Positions 26,993-35,704 of a stretch of 64,000 bases of DNA are shown here, one piece after another. Within the stretch, counting starts at the first letter, position 1. Every line of letters begins with the position of its first letter. A program made the position numbers and the translations under genes. The notes under the pieces are model-generated. The model had not been told where the DNA came from. It worked only from the letters and a program-made list of their open reading frames with translations, and ran no database searches. This stretch comes from Telmatospirillum sp. Lineage in GTDB: Bacteria; Pseudomonadota; Alphaproteobacteria; Rhodospirillales; Magnetospirillaceae. Where the stretch lies: assembly GCA_031291415.1 (NCBI GenBank), contig JARLJB010000331.1, positions 25,864 through 89,863 on the forward strand, read 5' to 3'.

Positions 26993-28308
26993 TGCGCAAT
27001 AAGAAGGCCGACTGCCACGGCCGCGGCCGTCGAAATCAAGCCCGGCAGCATGAAGGAATGATTGAGGACGAAGCGGCCGATCCGCGTGGTCCCGCACCGA
27101 TCGAAATTGATCGCGGCAATCAGCGTCCCATAGGTGGGAATGAAGAAGTATCCATTGACCGCCGGGAACATGGCAATCAACGCGGCGGGGGCAATTCCCA
27201 GGGTGACGCCGAGCGGCATCAAAGCTCTCGCCGTCGCCGCCTGACTGTAGAGCAGCACTGAGGCGAAGAAGAGACCAAAGGAGAAGGTCCAGGGAGCGGC
27301 CGTGGCCATACTGCTCAGTTGACCGACGATGATCTCCTTGTTTCCAGCGATGAAGGTATCGCCCAGCCACGCCAGCCCGAATATGCCGACCAGGGCGACA
27401 AGCCCGGCCCGGCACGTTGCTGTTCTGGGCACCAGATCGGCTTTCACGTCGAACAGGATCATCAGAATGGCCGCGATAGACATCATCACGATTTCGATGA
27501 CAATCGGCATGCCCATGGCTTCCTTGCCGCCGATTGGAATCCGGAACTGAGGGAACAGACCGGTCAACACCACGACAGCCACTCCGACGAGAAAAATCCA
27601 TGCGCTATATTTGGCCGAATTTGGCAGATCCGGACGAGCGGCGGCAGCACCGTCCACCGGTTCGATAGCGCCGCTGGCGACCAACGCGCGATACTCCGGA
27701 TCATCGATCAACTCTTTGCCGACCTTGGTCTGCAACACGGCGGCGAAAAGCACGCCGATCAAGGTCGAGGGCACGGAAATCATCAGAATCTGAGCCAACC
27801 CCCAGCCGTTCATCCCATGTTCGGCGAACAGGCCGATCATCGCTGCCGTCGCCGCCGACACCGGGCTACCGGTGATGCCTTGTTGCGAGGCGATGGTGGC
27901 AATCGCCATCGGACGCTCCGGCCGGATCCCGGCCTTGCGGGCGACTTCGTGAATCACCGGCAACAGCGGATAAACAATGTGGCCGGTACCGGCGAGAAAG
28001 GTGAAGGTCCAGGTGACCAGCGGCGCAATGATGGTGACCTGCTTCGGGTTGCTGCGGATAAGCCGCTCTGCCACCCGAACCAGATAGTCGATCCCGCCGG
28101 CCGCCTCCATGACGGAAGCGGCCATGATCACGGCAAGAATGATCAGCATGACGTCGATTGGCGGCGACGTCGGCTTGACGCCGAAAACGACGACAAGAAG
28201 AAACAGCCCGACCCCGCCCCACAGACCCAGGGCAACGCCACTTTTGCGGGCTCCGATGGCAATGGCAGCGAGAACAACAAGAAATTCAATGATGAGTTTT
28301 GTGTCCAT
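26983..28308 (-). CDS. Anaerobic C4-dicarboxylate transporter, Dcu family
   Basis: A 441-residue integral membrane protein with 11-12 hydrophobic segments, matching DcuA/DcuB throughout (GARKSGVALGLWGGVG, LAGTGHIVYPLLPVI, IRPERPMAIATIASQQG). It would exchange fumarate, aspartate and succinate under low oxygen. It follows aspA by 49 bases on the same strand, the classic aspA-dcuA pairing: aspartate imported, deaminated to fumarate, succinate exported. Its stop codon is provided by the start of a dispersed repeat. Choice between DcuA and DcuB is not made. Confidence 0.92.
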   Translation of the reverse strand: MDTKLIIEFLVVLAAIAIGARKSGVALGLWGGVGLFLLVVVFGVKPTSPPIDVMLIILAVIMAASVMEAAGGIDYLVRVAERLIRSNPKQVTIIAPLVTWTFTFLAGTGHIVYPLLPVIHEVARKAGIRPERPMAIATIASQQGITGSPVSAATAAMIGLFAEHGMNGWGLAQILMISVPSTLIGVLFAAVLQTKVGKELIDDPEYRALVASGAIEPVDGAAAARPDLPNSAKYSAWIFLVGVAVVVLTGLFPQFRIPIGGKEAMGMPIVIEIVMMSIAAILMILFDVKADLVPRTATCRAGLVALVGIFGLAWLGDTFIAGNKEIIVGQLSSMATAAPWTFSFGLFFASVLLYSQAATARALMPLGVTLGIAPAALIAMFPAVNGYFFIPTYGTLIAAINFDRCGTTRIGRFVLNHSFMLPGLISTAAAVAVGLLIAHLI

Positions 28309-28326
28309 GGTGCGAACTCACTTCAT

Positions 28327-28348
28327 ATACTGACATACTCGTCAGTAT
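28327..28348. promoter_or_regulatory. Inverted repeat in the aspA-dcu gap
   Basis: Perfect 8-base arms ATACTGAC and GTCAGTAT around a 6-base spacer, 19 bases before the dcu start and 10 bases beyond the aspA stop. It could be a dcu operator or a small hairpin that modulates read-through. Confidence 0.4.
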
Positions 28349-28357
28349 TAAAACCAG

Positions 28358-29761
28358 CTATTGGATGAACGCCGGATGGAGAAGATTGCTCGTGCTATAA
28401 ACCTCATCCCATTTTTCTTGTGTAATGAGCTTCCGCTCTTCAACGACGATCTGATATATAGATTTTCCTTCTAAATACCCTTCGCGGGCAATACCGGCGC
28501 AGGTCTTGTAGCCAAGGATTGGGCTGAGTTGGGTGACAATCCCCAAGCTTCCCAGAACCATGTCCCGGGTTCTTTCGGCATTGGCAGTAATGCCGACGAC
28601 GCATTTTTCACGCAGAGCGACGACGGCGTTCTCCATCATCTTGATCGACGTGAAGAGCGAGAAGCCGATCACCGGCTCCATGACGTTCAACTGCAACTGT
28701 CCGGCGGATGCCGCCAAGGTGACGGTCAGGTCGGCGCCGATGACGTAGAAGGTCGTCTGATTGACCACCTCTGGAATGACCGGATTGACCTTGCCCGGCA
28801 TGATCGATGAACCGGGCTGCAACTGGGGAAGATTGATTTCGTTGAAACCGGTCCGCGGGCCGGACGCGAGCAGACGCAGATCGTTGCAGATCTTCGAAAG
28901 CTTGACCGCGGTACGCTTCAGCATACCGGAAAGCTGAACATAGGCGCCGGTGTCAGAGGTCGCCTCGACCAGATCTTCCGACAACTTGAGATCAAGCCCG
29001 GTGATTTCAGACAAATGCCGCACGACCAGCTGCGGATAACCGGCAGGAGCATTGACCGACGTTCCGACAGCCGTTGCGCCCATATTGACTTCGGCCAGGA
29101 GTTTCTTGGCATCCTCGATGCGCAACAGTTCTTCGCCGAGATTGGTCGCGAACCCATGGAATTCGTCACCCATCGAGATCGGTACAGCGTCTTGCAGGTG
29201 GGTACGACCCATCTTCAAGACACTGGCGAATTCCTCACCTTTTTCGGCGAAGGCGTCGCGAAGGGCGGACAATGCATGGCTGTAACTGCTCAATCGTTTG
29301 ATCAAGGCGACGCGAAATGCCGTCGGGTAGGCATCGTTCGTCGACTGCGAGCAATTGACATGATCGTTCGGATTGACGAATTGATATTCGCCCTTGTTAT
29401 GCCCGAGAAATTCCAGGGCAATATTAGCGAGAACCTCGTTGGCGTTCATATTTGTCGAAGTTCCGGCACCGCCTTGGATCAGATCAGACGGGAATTGATC
29501 GAGAAACTCCCCGGCGATCAGCCGATCGCAAGCAGCGATCACGGCATCGGCAATTTTCGGGTCTAAAATGCCAAGATCGCGATTGGCCATGGCCGCCGCC
29601 TTCTTCACACAACCAAAGCCCTGGATAAGAAATGGTTCGAAGGAGAGAGACAAACCGGTGATCTTGAAATTCTCAATACCGCGAAGCGTCTGAACACCAT
29701 AGTACACATTGTCAGGTATTTCGCGTTCACCAAGAAAATCCTTTTCGATGCGCGTGGACAT
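28358..29761 (-). CDS. aspA: Aspartate ammonia-lyase
   Basis: A 467-residue member of the fumarase/aspartase superfamily, with the signature GSSIMPGKVNPVIPEVVNQ and the substrate-binding blocks GGAGTSTNMNANEV and NDHVNCSQSTNDAYPT. It catalyses reversible conversion of aspartate to fumarate and ammonia. Length and the adjacent dcu transporter favour aspartase over fumarase C. The product ammonia and the nearby amt and aap genes fit a nitrogen-scavenging theme. A 15-base palindrome (29823-29837) lies 62 bases upstream of the start. Confidence 0.95.
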   Translation of the reverse strand: MSTRIEKDFLGEREIPDNVYYGVQTLRGIENFKITGLSLSFEPFLIQGFGCVKKAAAMANRDLGILDPKIADAVIAACDRLIAGEFLDQFPSDLIQGGAGTSTNMNANEVLANIALEFLGHNKGEYQFVNPNDHVNCSQSTNDAYPTAFRVALIKRLSSYSHALSALRDAFAEKGEEFASVLKMGRTHLQDAVPISMGDEFHGFATNLGEELLRIEDAKKLLAEVNMGATAVGTSVNAPAGYPQLVVRHLSEITGLDLKLSEDLVEATSDTGAYVQLSGMLKRTAVKLSKICNDLRLLASGPRTGFNEINLPQLQPGSSIMPGKVNPVIPEVVNQTTFYVIGADLTVTLAASAGQLQLNVMEPVIGFSLFTSIKMMENAVVALREKCVVGITANAERTRDMVLGSLGIVTQLSPILGYKTCAGIAREGYLEGKSIYQIVVEERKLITQEKWDEVYSTSNLLHPAFIQ

Positions 29762-29822
29762 ATGACCTACCCCTTTGATCTTGATATTGACGATGCTTTT
29801 GACAAAAGCGCAGCGTCTGAAA

Positions 29823-29837
29823 CTGTTCTTAGAACAG
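29823..29837. promoter_or_regulatory. CTGTTCT-T-AGAACAG palindrome upstream of aspA
   Basis: A perfect 7-base inverted repeat around a single T, 62 bases before the aspA start. The half-site CTGTTC recalls the E. coli TorR box, and TorR-like regulators are encoded nearby, but LexA-like or other binding is equally possible. Confidence 0.4.
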
Positions 29838-29997
29838 ATTCCAGTGTGGAAACTGACTGGTGAAATTCTGGACGCGTCCTATGAATAAGGTGCGGTCCTG
29901 ATGCGAACACCCGGAACAACTTCATGAAGAAATGTGGCTGATTTCACGCCTGGAATGACGTGGCCGTTAGCAGTTTTAATCTAACATTCAGGACCCT

Positions 29998-30076
29998 CGT
30001 CATTCCCGCGAAAGCGGGAATCCATTGCCCGGAAGCCTCAGGAATCCTTTGGATTCCCGCTTTCGCGGGAATGACG
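29998..30076. repeat. MITE-like inverted-repeat element
   Basis: A 79-base element with perfect 26-base terminal inverted repeats (29998-30023 and 30051-30076) built on GTCATTCCCGCGAAAGCGGG, and a 27-base centre. This repeat type is common between genes in proteobacteria. A degenerate half copy ends near 30120. Confidence 0.85.
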
Positions 30077-30189
30077 GAAAAGGGCATCGTCTGTCAGATT
30101 CCAACCTCGACAGGAATGACCATGCCTGGACATATCTTGCCGCAACGATCCATATCCTGTTCACACCTCTCGTGAGAGAGAGGCGTTAC

Positions 30190-33100
30190 TCAAAAGCCGG
30201 TTCGTTGCAACCAGGCATCCATCGCCCGCCGTGCCTCACTGAAGCTCAAGGCAGCATTGGCCATCAGAGGAAGCGCATCTTGCCGGCGACCGGCGCGGAG
30301 CAATCCTTCGATCTCCCGGACCAGGGCGACAAATGCCTCCAGCCGGAAATGACTGGCCGCCCCCGCCAGCTTGTGTGCGGCATCGGCGAGTTCCGTGTCC
30401 GAGAGTCCGGCGGCCGTCAGTTTCGGCAACTGGCTGGCCGCCGTCTCGTCAAGCAACCCCAGGATCTTCCTGAATCTTGGGGCCCCCAGTTGTGCCGCGT
30501 ACTGCCCCAACCCCTGGTCATCGAGCACCGGAACCAACGTTTGACGGGTGACGCCGGTCTCAAATCCCTCGCGGCGTTTTTTGGCCAGAACCTCTGCCAA
30601 GGCCCGCGCCAGTCGTTCGGGAAACAAGGGCTTTTCGACGACTGCGTCAATGCCGGCCGCAAGATAGTGGAGATGCGTGCTTTGGAAGACGTTGGCCGTC
30701 AAAGCGAGGATGGGAATTGTCGCATGCTCTCCATCGTTCATGGTGCGGACTTGGCGAGCGACTTCGACTCCGTCGATATCGGGCAAGCGGATATCGAGAA
30801 GAATCGCATCGAAATGGTCCTGCGCGACGAGTTCCAACGCCTTCGCCCCGGTCTCCGCCAAGGTCGCGCGATGTCCCATCCGGGCCAGCAGGCCTAATGC
30901 CACTTCCTGGTTGATCTCCTGGTCTTCGACCACCAGAAGCGACAGCGGCGACACGCTGGGCAAAACCGCTTCGTTCGAGAACGAAAACTGAGGATCGCCT
31001 TCGGTCCGCACCAAAGGGATATGGAAGGTGAAGATGCTGCCGACACCGACGGCACTCTCGACGCCGATGTCGCCACCCATTTCCGCCAATAACCGTTTGA
31101 CGATCGCCAAGCCAAGCCCCGTCCCGCCGAATCGGCGGGGAATGGTCGGATCGGCCTGTCCCAGCTTTTCGAAAATAGCCTTGTGACGTTCTGCCGGAAT
31201 ACCGATGCCGGTGTCTTTGACCCGAACCTCCAGTCTATCGCCTGCCGGCATCGACTGAGGCATGACGGAGACTTCGACGCTTCCCTCTTCGGTGAACTTG
31301 ACCGCGTTTCCCACCAGGTTGATCAAAATCTGCCTTAGTCGTTGGGCATCGACGACAATACTCTTAGGCGTGGATGGATCGATGTCGACGGTAAGGACGG
31401 TCTTGTGCTCGGACGCCACGCTGCCAACCGTCGCAATGACGTTATCGAACAGGTTCTTGAGATCACAGGGCGCGGGAAGGAGATCGAGCTTTCCCTCTTC
31501 AATGCGCCTGAGGTCGAGGATGTCGTTCACCTGATCGAGCAGTGTCGTCCCGCATAATTGGATGGATTCGGCGTAGTGGCGTTGTTCGCGCGACAGACGC
31601 CCGGAGAGCAAAAGGCGCCCCAAACCGAGAATGCCGTTCAAAGGCGTCCGCATCTCGTGGCTCATCGTCGCCAGAAACTCGGTCTTCGCCGCGTCGGCGC
31701 GCTCGGCTCTTTCCTGGGCGCGCATCAGCATGCCTTCCGCCTCTTTGCGCCTCGTAATATCGGCCAGAGAAACGAGGAGAACGTCCTCACCCCGGTATTC
31801 AAAAGGTGTTCCCGACAGCACCCCCCAGAATGGATGCCCCGTCATGGTGACCAGTTCGGCCTCAACCTCGCCGAGCCCTGACGCGTTGGCCGGAAGAGTC
31901 TCGACGAAATCGTTGTAGGCGGCGGTTTGCCCCCAAAGACGGACTGCCTGCGTGCCGATCAGCTTGGTCTCATCGCCGACGTCGAATTTGGCCTGGGCGC
32001 GCCGGTTGACGAAGCGGATTTTTCCGTCTTCCCGACCGAATATCAGCAAGGGCAGCGGCGCACTGTCGAGGATCGCCCGCAACCAGCTTTCGTTCTTTCG
32101 AAGCTCGGTGTTCTTGCTTTCCGTTTCGCGGATGAAAAATCTTAAGGCGTGAGCCAATTCGGCGATCTCATCGTCGCCGGAGGCCGGAATTTCGACGCTC
32201 TTTCCGTCGCTCTTGTCGCGGATGGCCTGACAAACCTGCCACAACCGCCCGACGACGCGCCTTTGCACATAGACCAACGTCAGTCCGACACCGATAATCA
32301 CCAATCCGACGGATGCAAAGAACAGTTTTGTGTATAGACCGGAAAGACCAAGAACCTGTTGGCGTTTTCTTTCAGCCAGCGTCGTTTGTTCGACGAATAC
32401 TCCGCTGTTCAATCCGGTATTTACCAACGATATCTGATCGGCCCGATCGAGAAGGCCATCAATGTTGGTCGTTGCCTCCAATTGAGTCCGCTTATTGCGA
32501 AAAATGGACCGTTCGCCGGAAATGGCGACTTCAAGGGCCCGCTGATCCGTCCGCAAGGATTTCATAACTGGCGCGGGAAGAGCCTGAAACTGTGCGGTTT
32601 CCATTGCCGCCTTTTGCCGGGCGACGTCCAGCGCCTTATCCAAAGCATGGCTGTTTTCGATGCTCTGAACCGATATCCCCAAAAACAGCAATCGGTCGGC
32701 CGTTTCGAACCAACGCCGAACGGACAAGTGGGGATCGTGACGCAGAGGACTGTTGGCCAAGCTGTTCGATAGTGCGCGAATGTCGCGATCGGCCTCGCGC
32801 ATTGCCTTTCCGGCATCGATACGACTGGCCACCAGCTTGTCGATCAGGTCGCGGATGCGGACGATTTCGCTGTGCTGGTCCCTGAGATCGACAAGTTGCT
32901 GGGCGGCCAAACCGCCGGTTCGTTTCAACTCGTTGAGCAGCAGATCGTAACCTTCGATCTGATCGTCGAGACCCTGTCCGATGGCCTCGCGATTCAAATT
33001 GTTCGAGGCCAGTGCCAGGCCTTCGATGCTGCGCATGATACGCTGGTGTTGACGCTCAAGTTTGGCCGAGGCGACAACGGCGGGAAAGAGCTCCGACGTG

Positions 33101-33234
33101 ACCTCGGTAATGCCTGTGTGCAAAACATCGAATGCCTTGTAGGCCGTCAGACCGATGGTAAAGGCGACGAGACCGTTCAGGGCCAAAATCCCGAACATTC
33201 GCCCGCCGACACCGATGGTCATGCTGCGTGACAT
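30190..33234 (-). CDS. TorS-like hybrid histidine kinase (HAMP-PAS-HisKA-HATPase-REC-HPt)
   Basis: A 1014-residue membrane kinase. A first membrane segment (about 12-32) is followed by a long periplasmic helical region (about 33-300), a second segment (about 303-323), HAMP, a PAS domain (about 385-500), a HisKA box with His in ATMSHEMRTPLNG, an HATPase domain (NLVGNAVKF, DTGIGIP, GGTGLGLAIV), a receiver with Asp in ILLDIRLPDIDG, and a C-terminal HPt domain with His in AAHKLAGAASHF. This full phosphorelay order is TorS/ArcB-like and needs a separate regulator: the candidates are 25235 and 26063. It is divergent from a periplasmic binding protein 139 bases away, which may be its ligand sensor, as TorT is for TorS. 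Ligand unknown. Confidence 0.92.
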   Translation of the reverse strand: MSRSMTIGVGGRMFGILALNGLVAFTIGLTAYKAFDVLHTGITEVTSELFPAVVASAKLERQHQRIMRSIEGLALASNNLNREAIGQGLDDQIEGYDLLLNELKRTGGLAAQQLVDLRDQHSEIVRIRDLIDKLVASRIDAGKAMREADRDIRALSNSLANSPLRHDPHLSVRRWFETADRLLFLGISVQSIENSHALDKALDVARQKAAMETAQFQALPAPVMKSLRTDQRALEVAISGERSIFRNKRTQLEATTNIDGLLDRADQISLVNTGLNSGVFVEQTTLAERKRQQVLGLSGLYTKLFFASVGLVIIGVGLTLVYVQRRVVGRLWQVCQAIRDKSDGKSVEIPASGDDEIAELAHALRFFIRETESKNTELRKNESWLRAILDSAPLPLLIFGREDGKIRFVNRRAQAKFDVGDETKLIGTQAVRLWGQTAAYNDFVETLPANASGLGEVEAELVTMTGHPFWGVLSGTPFEYRGEDVLLVSLADITRRKEAEGMLMRAQERAERADAAKTEFLATMSHEMRTPLNGILGLGRLLLSGRLSREQRHYAESIQLCGTTLLDQVNDILDLRRIEEGKLDLLPAPCDLKNLFDNVIATVGSVASEHKTVLTVDIDPSTPKSIVVDAQRLRQILINLVGNAVKFTEEGSVEVSVMPQSMPAGDRLEVRVKDTGIGIPAERHKAIFEKLGQADPTIPRRFGGTGLGLAIVKRLLAEMGGDIGVESAVGVGSIFTFHIPLVRTEGDPQFSFSNEAVLPSVSPLSLLVVEDQEINQEVALGLLARMGHRATLAETGAKALELVAQDHFDAILLDIRLPDIDGVEVARQVRTMNDGEHATIPILALTANVFQSTHLHYLAAGIDAVVEKPLFPERLARALAEVLAKKRREGFETGVTRQTLVPVLDDQGLGQYAAQLGAPRFRKILGLLDETAASQLPKLTAAGLSDTELADAAHKLAGAASHFRLEAFVALVREIEGLLRAGRRQDALPLMANAALSFSEARRAMDAWLQRTGF

Positions 33235-33373
33235 CGCCTTTGGCCCTCCCTGGACAAGAAGATTTGGGGGTCTTGCCCTTGTTTCCTGCTCCCCCAGCCG
33301 TCACCCTTGGACATTTTCACCATCTGGATAAACAAGTAGCATGATAGCGACGGGAATTGAGAGGCGTCAGTCG

Positions 33374-34411
33374 GTGAATGCGAAGTTGAACCAGTTGATC
33401 GGGCTGACGGTTGCTCTGTTTCTTGTCCCCATCGCCACCCTGGCGGCGGAAACGGGCGGATCGGTCTTGAAGGAGGTTCGCCAGCTTGGAGTGGTGCGCT
33501 GCAGCGTCTCCACGGCAAACGGATTCGCGTCCCACGATGAATCGGGACGACCGATCGGCTTCATGGTCGATCTCTGCCGGGCGGTCGCTGCCGCGACACT
33601 GGGCAATGCCGAGGCCATTGAACTGCGTCGCTTTTCGCGGAGCCAGGAATATAGCGCCATCGAGAATGGCGATATCGATGTGTCCTTTGCCATGAATGGC
33701 TGGACCTTGACCCGCCCGCCTGGACATAAGATCAAATTCGCGCCGCCGATCTTCTACGATAGCCAGGCGATTGCCGCTTGGCGGGATGTCGCCATGAAGC
33801 CTGTCGATGACCGCCAGAAGAGCGTGGTTTGCGTCCCAACGGAGTCCTCGGCCAAGGAAAATATGGAGACATTGATCCGTCGAACCGGACGGAAATGGAC
33901 TCTCAGAACCCTGAACAGTTGGGAAGAAGCTGTGCAAGCCTTTCTCGGTCGAGAATGTTCCCTGCTGACCGGGAATCGGACGGCGTTGATCAATTCCCTG
34001 CGAAGCCTGCAGCGGGCTCAGGACGGCGACATCGTCATTCTTCCCGAAGCGATTTCCCGTCAGGCGCTGGCCCCGATGGTTTCCGCCAACGACCATCAAT
34101 GGGAATCGATCATCCGGTGGACGATCTATGCGCTGTTCATCGCCGACGAAAAGGGTATTACAGCGGCCAGCGTCCGCACCCTGCGGGTCAGTGGCGATCA
34201 GGAGACAAAACATCTGCTTGAAGGCGTTTCCGCCGTTGGATCGAGCCTGGGATTGGCCAATGACTGGGTTTCCCGTGTCATCACGCAAGTCGGAAACTAT
34301 GGTGAGATCTTCGAAAGGAACTTGGGAACCGAGTCCCCGTTTCATATGGAGCGCGGCCTCAACAAACCGTGGACGCAGGGCGGATTACTATATTCCGCAC
34401 CTTTCCAATAA
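33374..34411 (+). CDS. Orphan amino-acid ABC transporter binding protein (AapJ-like)
   Basis: A 345-residue periplasmic binding protein with signal peptide (LIGLTVALFLVPIATLAAE) and a family-3 solute-binding fold: LGVVRCSVSTANGF, GFMVDLCRAVAAATLG, DVSFAMNGWTLTR, then the C-terminal end VGNYGEIFERNLG shared with AapJ. A GTG at 33374 with GAGAGG 9 bases before it is chosen; an ATG at 33341 without a Shine-Dalgarno would add 11 residues. No permease adjoins it. It is divergent from the TorS-like kinase and may serve that kinase as a sensor, or feed the AapQMP permease at 41819-44861. Ligand unknown. Confidence 0.85.
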   Translation: MNAKLNQLIGLTVALFLVPIATLAAETGGSVLKEVRQLGVVRCSVSTANGFASHDESGRPIGFMVDLCRAVAAATLGNAEAIELRRFSRSQEYSAIENGDIDVSFAMNGWTLTRPPGHKIKFAPPIFYDSQAIAAWRDVAMKPVDDRQKSVVCVPTESSAKENMETLIRRTGRKWTLRTLNSWEEAVQAFLGRECSLLTGNRTALINSLRSLQRAQDGDIVILPEAISRQALAPMVSANDHQWESIIRWTIYALFIADEKGITAASVRTLRVSGDQETKHLLEGVSAVGSSLGLANDWVSRVITQVGNYGEIFERNLGTESPFHMERGLNKPWTQGGLLYSAPFQ

Positions 34412-34459
34412 TCCCGTCACTGGCTTATCCCCATCGTTCGGGTGCGACAAAAAAATCGG

Positions 34460-34581
34460 AACGACCACAAAGGGCACCAAGAGCACTAAGCGGCCTGGGC
34501 GGTGATAACTCGCGTTGTTAGGCTCAAACGGCAGTAATACCCGGGTTCCCCTGGTGTCCTTGGTGCGCTTCGTGGTGAATT
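34460..34581. repeat. Imperfect inverted repeat between two binding-protein genes
   Basis: Arms of about 30 bases (34460-34490 and 34551-34581) built on ACCACAAAGGGCACCAAG and its reverse complement, with several mismatches, between the convergent orphan binding-protein genes. This is a common intergenic repeat style. It may also terminate transcription from both sides. Confidence 0.6.
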
Positions 34582-34629
34582 TCTTCCCTCGCGGGTTGTC
34601 ACCGGAACAAAGGGAATAAGCCTCTCCCT

Positions 34630-35658
34630 TTATTGGAACTGCGGGGCGTAAAGCAACCCATTGTGGTTCCATGGCCTGTTGGCGCCTCGCTCCATATGGA
34701 ACGGCGAGGACGAACCCAGGTTACGCTCGAAGATCTCGCCGTAATTGCCAACCTGGGAAATGACCTGAAAGGCCCAGTCGTCACGCACTCCCAACCGAGA
34801 TCCCAACCCTGGCGTCTTGCCTAACATGTGGCGCATCTCGTCGCTGCCATTGTCACGGACGGCTGCGACATTGGATGCGGTGATGTCGTTTTCCTCGGCG
34901 AGAAACGTCGCGTAGATCAGCGATCGAACGATATCGGCCCAATTGTCGTCGTCTTCGGGCACATAAGGCGTAAGTGGTTCGTGCGAAATAAGCTTGGGAT
35001 CGATGTATATGTTATCTCCAGGCCGACGGTATTTGGCGAGCGAGGTAACAAGCGCGCTGCTGTCAGTCGTCATCATATTGCATTCCGCGCCGATGAATGC
35101 CTGCAATGTCTCATCGTAGCTTTTGAAGAGCCGGACGGTCCAGTGCCGTTGATTTTGCAGAATAAAATCTTCCAAATTCCGCTGCGTGGTGGTTGCCGAC
35201 TTGACGCAGACCGTCGCGTCTTTCAATTCATTGAGCGGACCCGGCGGCTGATCACTGGACACCGCGAAAGCCTGACCGTCATAGAAAACCGGCACCGTGA
35301 ATTGGATATTGTGGCTGATTTCGCGGCTGAAGGTCCAGGATGTCGTCTGAAAGGCAACGTCGACCTCATGGTTTTCGACGGCGGCAAACTCATTAGGTTT
35401 TTCGGGAAGCCGTTCTGTACGAATCGCCTTGGCATCGCCCAACACGGCGGCGGCAAGCCCATGACAAAAGTCGACCATGAACCCCGTCAATCGCCCGGTG
35501 TTGTCGGAATAGGCAAATCCCGGCGCCGGACGAAAACCACAGGTAACGTAACCGCGTGATCGCACCCCCGCCAGGATATCGCCATTTGCCGCCTGAGCCG
35601 CAGCCGTCATCGCCAGCCAGGCAGTCAGAAATGCTAGTAACGCTGGACTTTGTCTCAA
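34630..35658 (-). CDS. Orphan amino-acid ABC transporter binding protein (AapJ-like)
   Basis: A 342-residue periplasmic protein homologous to the 33374 gene and to aapJ: SRGYVTCGFRPAPGFAYSD, GFMVDFCHGLAAAVLG, DVAFQTTSWTFSR, C-terminal VGNYGEIFERNLG. The signal peptide (SPALLAFLTAWLAMTAAAQA) indicates a start near a TTG at 35658; an in-frame ATG at 35754 exists but would overlap serA by 50 bases and add a non-signal leader. It follows serA by 46 bases on the same strand, so read-through is possible. No permease adjoins it. It differs from AapJ in ligand-pocket regions, so the ligand may differ. Confidence 0.82.
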   Translation of the reverse strand: MRQSPALLAFLTAWLAMTAAAQAANGDILAGVRSRGYVTCGFRPAPGFAYSDNTGRLTGFMVDFCHGLAAAVLGDAKAIRTERLPEKPNEFAAVENHEVDVAFQTTSWTFSREISHNIQFTVPVFYDGQAFAVSSDQPPGPLNELKDATVCVKSATTTQRNLEDFILQNQRHWTVRLFKSYDETLQAFIGAECNMMTTDSSALVTSLAKYRRPGDNIYIDPKLISHEPLTPYVPEDDDNWADIVRSLIYATFLAEENDITASNVAAVRDNGSDEMRHMLGKTPGLGSRLGVRDDWAFQVISQVGNYGEIFERNLGSSSPFHMERGANRPWNHNGLLYAPQFQ

Positions 35659-35704
35659 CCTGGCTGTCCTGTTCCAAATATTCGGTGGACTACTCCCCCC
35701 CCGC

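Larger units (their letters stand above)
29762..30189. other. Gene-free stretch upstream of aspA
   Basis: These 428 bases hold no convincing gene. They include a palindrome GCTTTTG-A-CAAAAGC at 29795-29809, a second palindrome at 29823-29837, and the MITE-like element at 29998-30076. The kinase stop is at the right edge. The aspA promoter should lie in the first 100 bases; no confident -35/-10 or FNR site was recognised. Confidence 0.6.
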
